This document shows, piece by piece, positions 1 to 5,370 of a stretch of DNA of 5,404 bases. The notes beneath the pieces were generated by a model. That model ran no database searches, was not told where the DNA came from, and saw only the letters and a list, made by a program, of their open reading frames with translations. Origin of the DNA: Candidatus Niyogiibacteriota bacterium (GTDB lineage: Bacteria; Patescibacteriota; Minisyncoccia; 1-14-0-10-42-19); the NCBI GenBank assembly GCA_016204155.1, contig JACQLG010000074.1:1-5404 (forward strand). The letters are read 5' to 3'. Every line of letters begins with the position of its first letter. The first letter of the stretch is position 1. Made by a program: the position numbers and the translations under genes.

Positions 1-6
1 CAAAAC

Positions 7-31
7 CGAGCTTTGGCCATTGGCTTTTTTT
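7..31 (+). terminator. Possible terminator of an upstream gene
   Basis: A run of seven T (25-31) follows GGC, and GAGCT (7-11) can pair imperfectly with GGCTT (22-26) around a loop that contains the palindromic GGCC. The stem is short and includes G-T pairs, and the gene it would serve lies outside the window. This is a plausible but weak intrinsic terminator. Confidence 0.35.
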
Positions 32-40
32 ATTCAAGAA

Positions 41-71
41 TTTACGTTACCCTTCTTACTTTTAATATAAT
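41..71 (+). promoter_or_regulatory. Promoter of the small orphan gene
   Basis: There is a perfect TATAAT at 66-71. A weak -35 candidate, TTTACG (41-46, four of six matches to TTGACA), lies 19 bases upstream. The bases after the -10 box, CTGCTAA, match those after the promoter of the tRNA at the end of the window. The predicted start of transcription is near position 78, leaving only about ten bases before the ATG at 88 and no room for a ribosome binding site. Confidence 0.6.
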
Positions 72-87
72 CTGCTAATATATTATT

Positions 88-447
88 ATGATCAAAGAGC
101 AACAATCTTTTATCGAACAAAATAAAGATTCTCGAATTGATATATTGCGAAAATGGACTCAGATATATAAGGAAATTAGTTTAGGAATATCCGAAGATGT
201 TACCGGGGATGAGTACCACTCTATTTTTCGTGAAAAATTAAAAGAACGTATCCCGCTTGTAGCCCTTATAGATGTATTACGTGATATACGCGAGGACTTG
301 GAAGGTCTTGAACTGGCTTATGATCGTGTTTTGGGTGAGTCTGCAACAGGTGATGATACTGACAAAAAGTACGAAGTTATGTTAAAAGAAATCGACTCTT
401 TGAATGAAAATCTTAAGCGTTTACCGCTTAAAGTAGAAATTAAATAA
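88..447 (+). CDS. Small orphan helical protein, 119 residues
   Basis: I do not recognise this protein. It is very rich in charged residues (Glu, Asp, Lys, Arg), has no signal peptide, membrane segment or cysteine, and should be cytoplasmic. It reads as three helical stretches: residues about 13-35, 42-83 (with the most hydrophobic patch, IPLVALIDVLRDI, near 55-67) and 92-112. A Gly/Asp-rich linker (about 83-92) separates the last two. The final helix has heptad-like Leu/Ile spacing that could form a short coiled coil. The start at 88 is supported by a TATAAT box 16 bases upstream. No Shine-Dalgarno sequence is present, so translation would begin on a near-leaderless transcript. It has its own promoter and faces a convergent gene, so context gives no function. 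Base composition is more AT-rich than in the enzymes downstream. It could be a small structural or regulatory protein. Confidence 0.75.
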   Translation: MIKEQQSFIEQNKDSRIDILRKWTQIYKEISLGISEDVTGDEYHSIFREKLKERIPLVALIDVLRDIREDLEGLELAYDRVLGESATGDDTDKKYEVMLKEIDSLNENLKRLPLKVEIK

Positions 448-506
448 TAATTTTTTTGAATATATGCAGTGCTGTTAAGAGTTGGCTCCAAATAATTCTT
501 ACTGGG

Positions 507-550
507 CGGATTTCGTCTCGCCGAAGGCCCGATTTCGTTCAGCCGAAGGC
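507..550. repeat. Two tandem 22-bp GC-rich repeats
   Basis: Two abutting 22-bp units (507-528 and 529-550) agree at 18 of 22 positions. Each has the form C[GC]GATTTCGT...GCCGAAGGC. GGCGGAT, the head of another unit, occurs at 505-511 and again at 548-554, as if a third copy had begun. Each unit ends in GCCGAAGGC, which can fold into a three-pair hairpin with a GAA loop (UUC on the other strand). The block is strikingly GC-rich for an intergenic spacer in this AT-rich DNA. It lies between the 3' ends of two convergent genes, a typical place for dispersed intergenic repeats. Confidence 0.75.
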
Positions 551-555
551 GGATA

Positions 556-590
556 AAAAGAAAAGCCCCTGAGAAAGTTCGGGATTTTTT
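556..590. terminator. Weak bidirectional terminator between convergent genes
   Basis: CCTGA (568-572) can pair with TCGGG (579-583), including one T-G pair, around a six-base loop. AAAA at 561-564 faces T6 at 585-590, which serves the + strand. On the - strand the mirror-image tract is TTTTCTTTTT (from 556-565). The position, 14 bases past the stop of the - strand hydrolase gene and between two convergent genes, suits a shared terminator. The stem is short and has an internal mismatch, so the call is moderate. Confidence 0.45.
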
Positions 591-604
591 GCTTTGCATA
601 TATT

Positions 605-1588
605 TTAGTTTGAAGTATGAAGGAAAAGAGTCATGCAGCGAATTCCTGCTCCGGATTTTATGTATTCGGAGGTGTAGACGGGGATTATTTTATATTCGAG
701 TTCCCATAAAAATTTTATGAGGTCGGAATATCCTGCTTCTTTTTTAATTATCTCTTCCAGACGGACATCATTCCAATCAAGAAATTCTCCTCGCGCGCTT
801 TTTTCGAATGCCTCCTCCGAATAATCAGGAAAAGGGACATTTAATAAGATGATGTCATTGATATAGACGCTATTTGCGGCAAGGCAATCAGCGAGATTTT
901 TCTCCATCCGGTAATGTTTTGCATCATGTTTTTTGATGTATTCATTGATTTTTTGCAGCCCCGCTTTAAATGCTCCGCCATAAAAAATTAAAGCATTTTT
1001 TTCCGGCAAACTCATCATGCATGTGTCGAGATGATAGAAATTGCTATCGCAGAGCTTCAAGGGAATCGTCGGCTTTTCGAGACAAAGGAGCCGTTTTACA
1101 TGCTCCACCGCTTGCTCATTTGTTCGATAGCCGTATCCAATAAAATATGCGTATGTAGCAAGCGTTGCATCGCCTTGACCCTCAAAGAGAATATCTAGTT
1201 CGGGGTTTTGAGGATCTTCACGAATTTCGAAAACAGCAAAACCAAAGCGTTCTTTCAGCCATTTTCTATAGTGTTCTTTTTCACCACGTCTTCTTTTATG
1301 GACAAAATTTGAGAGAACAATTTCGCTTCGTTTTTCTTTTTCATTATACACTCCCCACGCGCCATTTGCCGTAAATATCATTTCGGTAAGCCCGGGGTAA
1401 GGTTCTATTTCATATACCAGTAATCCGAATTTGGTATACAGATTACGTATTACTGTCCACTGCCTCCACGCTTTTTCCATAATGGGTTGAATTTTTTTAT
1501 TCATTCGGGTATTTATTTCTTCTTCAATCCAATAATACGTTGGCGGACACATTAAAACCGTTGACGGCGTATAGTTTTTCTTTTCCAT
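605..1588 (-). CDS. Guanidine-modifying hydrolase, DDAH / arginine dihydrolase family
   Basis: This belongs to the amidinotransferase superfamily, cytoplasmic enzymes that attack the guanidine carbon of arginine or its derivatives through a cysteine thioester-like adduct. Counting from the start used here (327 residues, normal for the family), the visible motifs are MCPPTYY near 13-19, FTAN at 72-75 (substrate contact), FEGQGDA at 135-141 (family FEGxGDA, catalytic acidic residue), YHLDTCM at 185-191 with catalytic His186, and GIRCMTL at 315-321 with the nucleophile Cys318. All catalytic positions are present. As I recall the family, Asn in FTAN is typical of arginine dihydrolases (ArgZ, AgrE N-terminal domain: arginine to ornithine, ammonia and CO2), whereas deiminases carry Asp there. 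Substrate is therefore inferred. An ATG nine bases upstream (1597) overlaps the -10 box and would precede the transcript, so I prefer Met4 of that longer frame. No ribosome binding site is seen at either start. Dimethylarginine hydrolase or another amidinohydrolase are alternatives. Confidence 0.88.
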   Translation of the reverse strand: MEKKNYTPSTVLMCPPTYYWIEEEINTRMNKKIQPIMEKAWRQWTVIRNLYTKFGLLVYEIEPYPGLTEMIFTANGAWGVYNEKEKRSEIVLSNFVHKRRRGEKEHYRKWLKERFGFAVFEIREDPQNPELDILFEGQGDATLATYAYFIGYGYRTNEQAVEHVKRLLCLEKPTIPLKLCDSNFYHLDTCMMSLPEKNALIFYGGAFKAGLQKINEYIKKHDAKHYRMEKNLADCLAANSVYINDIILLNVPFPDYSEEAFEKSARGEFLDWNDVRLEEIIKKEAGYSDLIKFLWELEYKIIPVYTSEYIKSGAGIRCMTLFLHTSN

Positions 1589-1595
1589 GTACCAC

Positions 1596-1624
1596 ATTAT
1601 GCCGTATTTTTATGTATTGAGCAA
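1596..1624 (-). promoter_or_regulatory. Promoter of the guanidine hydrolase gene
   Basis: Read on the - strand, TTGCTC (1619-1624) and CATAAT (1596-1601) are separated by exactly 17 bases. The -35 box is poor (three of six) but the -10 box is good (five of six). It is followed by GTGGTA, which resembles the NYGCTA seen after two other -10 boxes here. Transcription would start at about 1588-1590, on the A of the ATG at 1588 or a base or two before it, implying a leaderless message. Confidence 0.5.
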
Positions 1625-1628
1625 GAGG

Positions 1629-1657
1629 TTGACTTATTGAAGAATAACTTGTAAAGT
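1629..1657 (+). promoter_or_regulatory. Promoter of the amidohydrolase gene
   Basis: TTGACT (1629-1634, five of six) and TAAAGT (1652-1657, four of six) are spaced by the ideal 17 bases. Transcription would begin near 1664, giving a leader of about 37 bases with a strong ribosome binding site. The -35 box lies only four bases from the -35 box of the divergent hydrolase promoter, so RNA polymerase binding at the two probably interferes. Confidence 0.6.
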
Positions 1658-1661
1658 TATT
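1643..1661. promoter_or_regulatory. 8-bp perfect palindrome over the -10 box (possible operator)
   Basis: AATAACTT (1643-1650) and AAGTTATT (1654-1661) are perfect inverted copies around GTA. The right arm covers most of the proposed -10 box TAAAGT, so a dimeric regulator bound here would block the amidohydrolase promoter and could also affect the divergent gene. There is no T-run directly after it, so it is not a terminator. No regulator gene is in the window. Confidence 0.4.
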
Positions 1662-1687
1662 TGAGATTTAAGAATCTTTTTTTCACG

Positions 1688-1695
1688 AAGGAGGT
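1688..1695 (+). promoter_or_regulatory. Strong Shine-Dalgarno that fixes the amidohydrolase start
   Basis: AAGGAGGT is a near-perfect anti-16S match, five bases before the ATG at 1701. Another ATG at 1696 directly abuts it and is too close to be used, which settles the start at 1701. Confidence 0.85.
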
Positions 1696-1700
1696 ATGGT

Positions 1701-2837
1701 ATGCCGAAAGAGCGTATTTTTATCCCTGCGGGGGATTTTGGCGATATTATTCATGAGGTCGCACAACAATACGGAGGATATGTAAATGCCCATGCCCATC
1801 TTGATCGTTCAGGAACTTTGAATCCTTGTTATCTGGAACACTATGGGATAACACCGCTTGAAGCATCGCACGCGACGCTTAAGGAAAAACAAAATTTAAC
1901 CGGGGAGCTGCATGTTGGAAAGGCGTATCAGATTGACGATTTGAAGTCGCGCATAGGACGTTATGTCGAAGAGGCGGCGACGCTCGGATCGAAAGAAATT
2001 GTGTCGTTTATCGATGCGACGCCCGATGTTGGTTTTCGGGCAATTGATGCGGCCGAAAGCATTCGGGCTACATACGAAACGGGCATTGCAATGCGGTTGA
2101 TTGCCCATCCGATCTTTGGATTTAAATTTCAAGAACGATGGGATCATTTTGTGGAGGCGTGCAAGCGAGTTCATGCGGTGGGTGCATTACCCGAAAAAGA
2201 CGACAGGCCAGACAGTATCGGTTTTCGGGAACATCTTGTTTCTGTGTTGCAACTTGGAATTTCGCTTTCAAAAGAAGTTCACGTTCATGTCGATCAGGAA
2301 AATCATCCTCTTCAAGAGCACACATTCAAAGTATTTAAAGCATTGTACGGTTTGAAAGGGCCTGTGATAGAAAACCATGAAGGACCTACGGTCTGGCTCA
2401 TTCATGTCATTTCTCCTTCGGCATATTCCGAGAATAGATTCAGCGAAATATTAGAGGGATTGAAAGAGTATAATATCGGCGTTGTGTGCTGTCCTCGTGC
2501 CGCGGTTTCGATGCGGCAACTGCGTTCCGTTCGGGGTCCCATTCATAATAGTATTGCGCGTATTCTTGAAATGATTTTATATGATATTCCAGTTCGGATC
2601 GGGACAGATAATATTGCCGATATGTTCGTGCCGACAGGATCAACGAGCATGCTTAATGAATTGCTTTTTCTCGCTGATGCGATTCGTTTTTATGACCCGA
2701 TTATTCTTGCGAAGTTAGGCGCAGGAGTCGCATTCAACGAAACGGATAAAGAAACGATCCGGAGGCATTTGCGCGAAGAGCAAAAAGTCCTCAAGGCAGA
2801 AGATTCCAGTTTTAAATTTTGCGTTCCTTTGGATTAA
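1701..2837 (+). CDS. Metal-dependent amidohydrolase related to cytosine deaminase, substrate unknown
   Basis: A 378-residue TIM-barrel hydrolase of the amidohydrolase superfamily, most like the cytosine deaminase (CodA)/AtzC branch. Metal ligands are visible: NAHAHLD with His31 and His33, HVHVDQ with His196, and GTDNIAD with Asp303. WLIHV with His235 matches the active-site His246 of CodA. Aligning by eye to E. coli CodA, three residues that contact its substrate are changed: Gln156 to Ile138, the catalytic Glu217 to Gln199, and Asp314 to Asn304. A metal centre is thus likely but cytosine deamination is unlikely. Only about 27 residues precede the first metal motif, compared with about 60 in CodA, and about 75 follow Asp303, so the usual beta-sandwich domain is largely absent. 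No signal peptide; cytoplasmic. The gene diverges from the guanidine hydrolase, has its own promoter and ribosome binding site, and ends in a terminator, so it is transcribed alone. It could hydrolyse another amide, cyclic ureide or amino-heterocycle. Confidence 0.85.
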   Translation: MPKERIFIPAGDFGDIIHEVAQQYGGYVNAHAHLDRSGTLNPCYLEHYGITPLEASHATLKEKQNLTGELHVGKAYQIDDLKSRIGRYVEEAATLGSKEIVSFIDATPDVGFRAIDAAESIRATYETGIAMRLIAHPIFGFKFQERWDHFVEACKRVHAVGALPEKDDRPDSIGFREHLVSVLQLGISLSKEVHVHVDQENHPLQEHTFKVFKALYGLKGPVIENHEGPTVWLIHVISPSAYSENRFSEILEGLKEYNIGVVCCPRAAVSMRQLRSVRGPIHNSIARILEMILYDIPVRIGTDNIADMFVPTGSTSMLNELLFLADAIRFYDPIILAKLGAGVAFNETDKETIRRHLREEQKVLKAEDSSFKFCVPLD

Positions 2838-2842
2838 ATATC

Positions 2843-2870
2843 AACTCCGCTCGACGGAGTTCTTTTTTTT
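2843..2870 (+). terminator. Intrinsic terminator of the amidohydrolase gene
   Basis: A perfect seven-pair stem AACTCCG (2843-2849) / CGGAGTT (2855-2861) with loop CTCGA is followed by C and T8 (2863-2870). It begins five bases after the TAA stop and is a textbook rho-independent terminator. Confidence 0.92.
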
Positions 2871-2879
2871 ATTTAGAAT
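2851..2879 (+). promoter_or_regulatory. Candidate promoter of the isomerase gene, overlapping the terminator
   Basis: TAGAAT (2874-2879, five of six) sits three bases past the terminator T-run. TCGACG (2851-2856, four of six) lies 17 bases upstream, inside the terminator loop and 3' arm. Transcription would start near 2886, just before the ATG at 2889. Because the preceding terminator is strong, a promoter is needed here, but the exact boxes are inferred. Confidence 0.45.
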
Positions 2880-2888
2880 GAAGTATAT

Positions 2889-3857
2889 ATGGCGATGGAT
2901 GCAACAATTAAAGATTTTCCAAAACAATTTGAATACGAGCCTCATATAGAGAATGCGGATCGGCTCGAAAAAAAGAAACATATTATCATTGCTGGGATGG
3001 GCGGTTCCGCATTGCCTGGAGATATAGCAAAAATGGCGTTTCCGTTTCTTGATATCGCTATTCATCGGGACTACGGCTTACCCTACCGGAGCGATTCGAA
3101 ATTAAAAGAAAGTTTATGCGTTGCAATCTCATATTCGGGTAATACCGAAGAAGTACTTGATGCGTTTGATGCGGCAGAACAAAAAAATCTTTCCACGGCA
3201 ATTATCGCAACAGGCGGAGAATTGCTAGAACGCGCAAAAGAAAAAGGGGTAGCGCATGTCAAAATCCCGAATACGGGAATTCAGCCCCGCATGGGAACAG
3301 GATTTATGTTGCAGGCGCTGATGAAATTGTTAGGAATGGAGAATGCTCTTGTCGAAACCAAGACGCTCGTAGAAGCCCTCGATGTTGATACGGCGGAGAA
3401 AGAAGGCAAGACGCTTGCGGAAAAAATCCGCGGAAAAGTCCCGATTATATATTCTTCCGTAGAAAATAAGGTAATTGCATACAATTGGAAAGTGAAATTC
3501 AACGAAACGGGAAAGATTCCTGCTTTTTATAATGTATTTCCCGAACTGAATCATAATGAAATGACCGGTTTTGATATTAAAGAGCCGACAAAAAAAATAG
3601 GCGAGATGTTCCATTTTATTTTTCTGCGAGACAGAGATGACCATCCGAAAATCCAGAAACGAATGGATATCTGCAAAAAATTATACGAAGATCGCGGATT
3701 ACACGTAGAAACGATGGCGCTTGAAGGCGCTACTCTCTGGGAAAAAATATTTTTTTCGTTTCTCATTGCTGACTGGGCATCATTCTACACATCAACTCAT
3801 CTCGGCCTTGATCCGGAACAAGTTCCCATGGTTGCGGAGTTTAAGAAAATGATCTAA
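2889..3857 (+). CDS. Bifunctional phosphoglucose/phosphomannose isomerase (SIS domain)
   Basis: This enzyme interconverts fructose 6-phosphate with glucose 6-phosphate and mannose 6-phosphate, linking glycolysis to sugar-nucleotide supply; it is cytoplasmic and dimeric in known relatives. At 322 residues it matches the usual 300-350. The first SIS domain shows GMGGSA (36-41) and the phosphate-binding SYSGNTEE (81-88). IQPRMG around Arg134 and FPELNHNEMTGFD (217-229), with the ELNHNE signature carrying the catalytic Glu, mark the PGI/PMI family and distinguish it from plain SIS sugar isomerases. The C-terminal stretch STHLGLDPEQVPMVAEFK (302-319) is the usual helical end. This form is typical of archaea and several deep-branching bacteria. 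The start at 2889 gives a near-leaderless message with only a weak GAAG upstream; an ATG at 2895 would remove two residues. It is flanked by terminators on both sides, so it is monocistronic. Confidence 0.92.
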   Translation: MAMDATIKDFPKQFEYEPHIENADRLEKKKHIIIAGMGGSALPGDIAKMAFPFLDIAIHRDYGLPYRSDSKLKESLCVAISYSGNTEEVLDAFDAAEQKNLSTAIIATGGELLERAKEKGVAHVKIPNTGIQPRMGTGFMLQALMKLLGMENALVETKTLVEALDVDTAEKEGKTLAEKIRGKVPIIYSSVENKVIAYNWKVKFNETGKIPAFYNVFPELNHNEMTGFDIKEPTKKIGEMFHFIFLRDRDDHPKIQKRMDICKKLYEDRGLHVETMALEGATLWEKIFFSFLIADWASFYTSTHLGLDPEQVPMVAEFKKMI

Positions 3858-3884
3858 AATCGCGCTTTACTCCGCGATTTTTTT
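3856..3884 (+). terminator. Intrinsic terminator of the isomerase gene
   Basis: A nine-pair stem AAAATCGCG (3856-3864) / CGCGATTTT (3873-3881) with an eight-base loop runs into T7 (3878-3884). The 5' arm overlaps the last two bases of the TAA stop codon, an extremely compact arrangement. Confidence 0.92.
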
Positions 3885-3896
3885 ATGGTACGCTTG
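3884..3896 (+). promoter_or_regulatory. Candidate promoter core of the aminotransferase gene
   Basis: TATGGTACGCTTG starts on the last T of the preceding terminator. It is almost identical to the sequence ahead of the tRNA at 5349. No convincing -35 box is found at 16-18 bases upstream. Transcription would begin at about 3896, leaving a leader of roughly 38 bases that contains the GGAGG site. Confidence 0.5.
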
Positions 3897-3918
3897 AATG
3901 TTTGTACTTTACGAATCC

Positions 3919-3923
3919 GGAGG
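3919..3923 (+). promoter_or_regulatory. Shine-Dalgarno that decides the aminotransferase start
   Basis: GGAGG lies ten bases before the ATG at 3934. The frame is open from an earlier ATG at 3898, but that one lies almost on the predicted transcription start and has no ribosome binding site. The start at 3934 is preferred. Confidence 0.75.
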
Positions 3924-3933
3924 TATTTGTGCT

Positions 3934-5286
3934 ATGTCTGTAAGAACGATATTCGGTGAGACATTAACTGACATTATGGATAGAGACGATCAAGCGATCG
4001 TCCGAGAAAGATCTCAAGTCTCGCTTTGTACTACGGTTGCAGAAGGAGATCAACCGTTTATTCCGTATAAAGGGGATGCTAATTACCATATATTGCGTAA
4101 CGGAAGACCCATTCTTGATTTAACATCCCAATATGGCGTAGCGCCATTTGGAAATTATTCGCGCGCGCACAGGAACATGTATGACTTATTGCAAGAGTTC
4201 GGACGCGGCAAATACGCCGCATCAGTTGATCCGGACCCCGGGCATCGGCTTGAAGTTTTGTTGAAGCAACGCCTGCTCGAATTTTTACCGGAAGGTTATG
4301 AATTTATATTATTTGAACTTTCCGGCGCAACAGCGAATAATGTCGCGCTTACAATCGCAGAGCATATTTCGCCAAAAAGAAATCAGTGGGGGTCATTTGA
4401 GCGCGCATTCCACGGCCGCCATCAGCCCGCAAAGGATCTAACGGCAAGTAATACTGGCCATAAAGCGCCAGGCTATAGACCATCTCTTTCAACGGTTTAT
4501 TTCCCTTATCCTTCTTCATCGAAAGATATTATTAGATTGCTGGAGTTCATTAACGCAAATGAGGAACGGACGTTTTCTATTGAAAATCTGTCGGCATTTA
4601 TGATGGAATTTATTCAAGGAGAAGGTGGCATGTATGTTCCGCGAGAAAGTGTGATGCATAATTTTGTAGAAGCGCTTCAAGAGAAAGGAGTGCTTGTTAT
4701 CGCGGATGAATGCCAAACATTTATACGTACCGGGAGACGGTGCGCGTTTGAGCACTATGATGTGAAACCGGACATGATTACGATATCAAAAATATTCAGT
4801 TGGTGCGGATTTCCTATGGGAGCGGTAATAGTTCGTAAAGGGCTCATCAAAGAAGGTACGCTTCCGCTCGGATGGCATTCAGGCAGTCAACTTGGGCAGC
4901 CATTGCCGTGTCTGGCAGGATTAGTAATGCTTGAAACAGCTATCAAGGAGAATTTAGTAGAGCATGCGCAAAAGATTGGTAGTTTGTTTATAGAAAAACT
5001 GCAATCCGCATTGAAAGACAATCCGTTGGTGAAAGAGATTCGCGGAAAAGGGCTGATGATCGGCATTGATATAGTGAATTTGGAAGGAAAGCCCGACGCC
5101 GGTCTTTTAGGAAGCGTCGTGGATGCATGCTTAGAAAAAGGGGTGTACGTGGGGACTGCAGGAAATAAAAAGCACGAGACAGTAGTTCGTCTCCTGCCCC
5201 CTTTGATGATAACGGCACATGAGATTGATTTTGCGGTGAAGCAGATCCAGGACGCTTTTGATCTTTTTTTTGAAGCGTACCGATAA
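3934..5286 (+). CDS. Class III PLP-dependent omega-aminotransferase
   Basis: A fold-type I aminotransferase (450 residues, usual size) that should move a terminal amino group to 2-oxoglutarate or a similar acceptor in the cytoplasm. Visible in order: substrate-pocket region LDLTSQYGVAPFGNY (61-75), PLP phosphate loop LSGATANN (129-136), FHGR (159-162), EFIQGEGG (225-232), PLP-ring Asp258 in ADECQ, Schiff-base Lys286 in TISKIF, and Arg419 in VRLLPPL, the usual carboxylate contact. All catalytic residues are kept. Some motifs are off-consensus: SGATANN for SGAEANE, KIFSWCGFP for KxxGGGLP, and HSGSQLGQPLPC for HGxTFGGNPLAC. The SGAT/N pattern and the FHG...ASN...P..STVYFPY stretch recall diaminobutyrate aminotransferase (EctB). 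Ornithine, diaminobutyrate, lysine or GABA are possible substrates; motifs alone do not decide. The gene has its own promoter and terminator. The ORF is open for 12 codons upstream, but the ribosome binding site supports 3934. Confidence 0.9.
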   Translation: MSVRTIFGETLTDIMDRDDQAIVRERSQVSLCTTVAEGDQPFIPYKGDANYHILRNGRPILDLTSQYGVAPFGNYSRAHRNMYDLLQEFGRGKYAASVDPDPGHRLEVLLKQRLLEFLPEGYEFILFELSGATANNVALTIAEHISPKRNQWGSFERAFHGRHQPAKDLTASNTGHKAPGYRPSLSTVYFPYPSSSKDIIRLLEFINANEERTFSIENLSAFMMEFIQGEGGMYVPRESVMHNFVEALQEKGVLVIADECQTFIRTGRRCAFEHYDVKPDMITISKIFSWCGFPMGAVIVRKGLIKEGTLPLGWHSGSQLGQPLPCLAGLVMLETAIKENLVEHAQKIGSLFIEKLQSALKDNPLVKEIRGKGLMIGIDIVNLEGKPDAGLLGSVVDACLEKGVYVGTAGNKKHETVVRLLPPLMITAHEIDFAVKQIQDAFDLFFEAYR

Positions 5287-5318
5287 TATATAGCCCGTAA
5301 GAGAAGAGAATGAAAAAT

Positions 5319-5349
5319 AAAAACCTATGTTTAACCATAGGTTTTTTTT
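5319..5349 (+). terminator. Intrinsic terminator of the aminotransferase gene
   Basis: An 11-pair stem AAAAACCTATG (5319-5329) / CATAGGTTTTT (5336-5346) with loop TTTAAC runs into a T8 tract (5342-5349), 32 bases after the stop. The A-rich 5' side could also serve weakly on the other strand. Confidence 0.9.
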
Positions 5350-5361
5350 ATGATACGCTAA
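5349..5361 (+). promoter_or_regulatory. Promoter core of the tRNA gene
   Basis: TATGATACGCTAA begins on the last T of the terminator. Transcription would start near 5361, ten bases before the mature 5' end of the tRNA at 5371, a normal distance for RNase P processing. No good -35 box is seen. The near-identity to the sequence at 3884 supports both calls. Confidence 0.6.
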
Positions 5362-5370
5362 GTATGTTTT

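Noticed and set aside
413..431. Perfect 7-bp hairpin TTAAGCG/CGCTTAA at the end of the orphan gene, with a T7 run at 451-457
   Set aside because: The T-run begins about 20 bases after the stem, too far for an intrinsic terminator, and the hairpin lies inside coding sequence where stems of this size occur by chance.
318..599. 93-residue open frame on the - strand across the convergent spacer
   Set aside because: It overlaps the orphan gene and runs through the tandem repeat and terminator, without a ribosome binding site or recognisable domain.
1701..2837. Naming the amidohydrolase codA (cytosine deaminase)
   Set aside because: The metal ligands match, but the catalytic Glu and two other substrate-contact residues do not.
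3985..4002. Perfect inverted repeat GACGATC-AAGC-GATCGTC early in the aminotransferase gene
   Set aside because: A 7-bp stem with a short loop is expected by chance in a few kilobases, and it falls within codons; no regulatory partner is evident.
4988..5338. 116-residue open frame on the - strand opposite the aminotransferase end
   Set aside because: It is a shadow of a well-supported coding region and starts inside the terminator hairpin.
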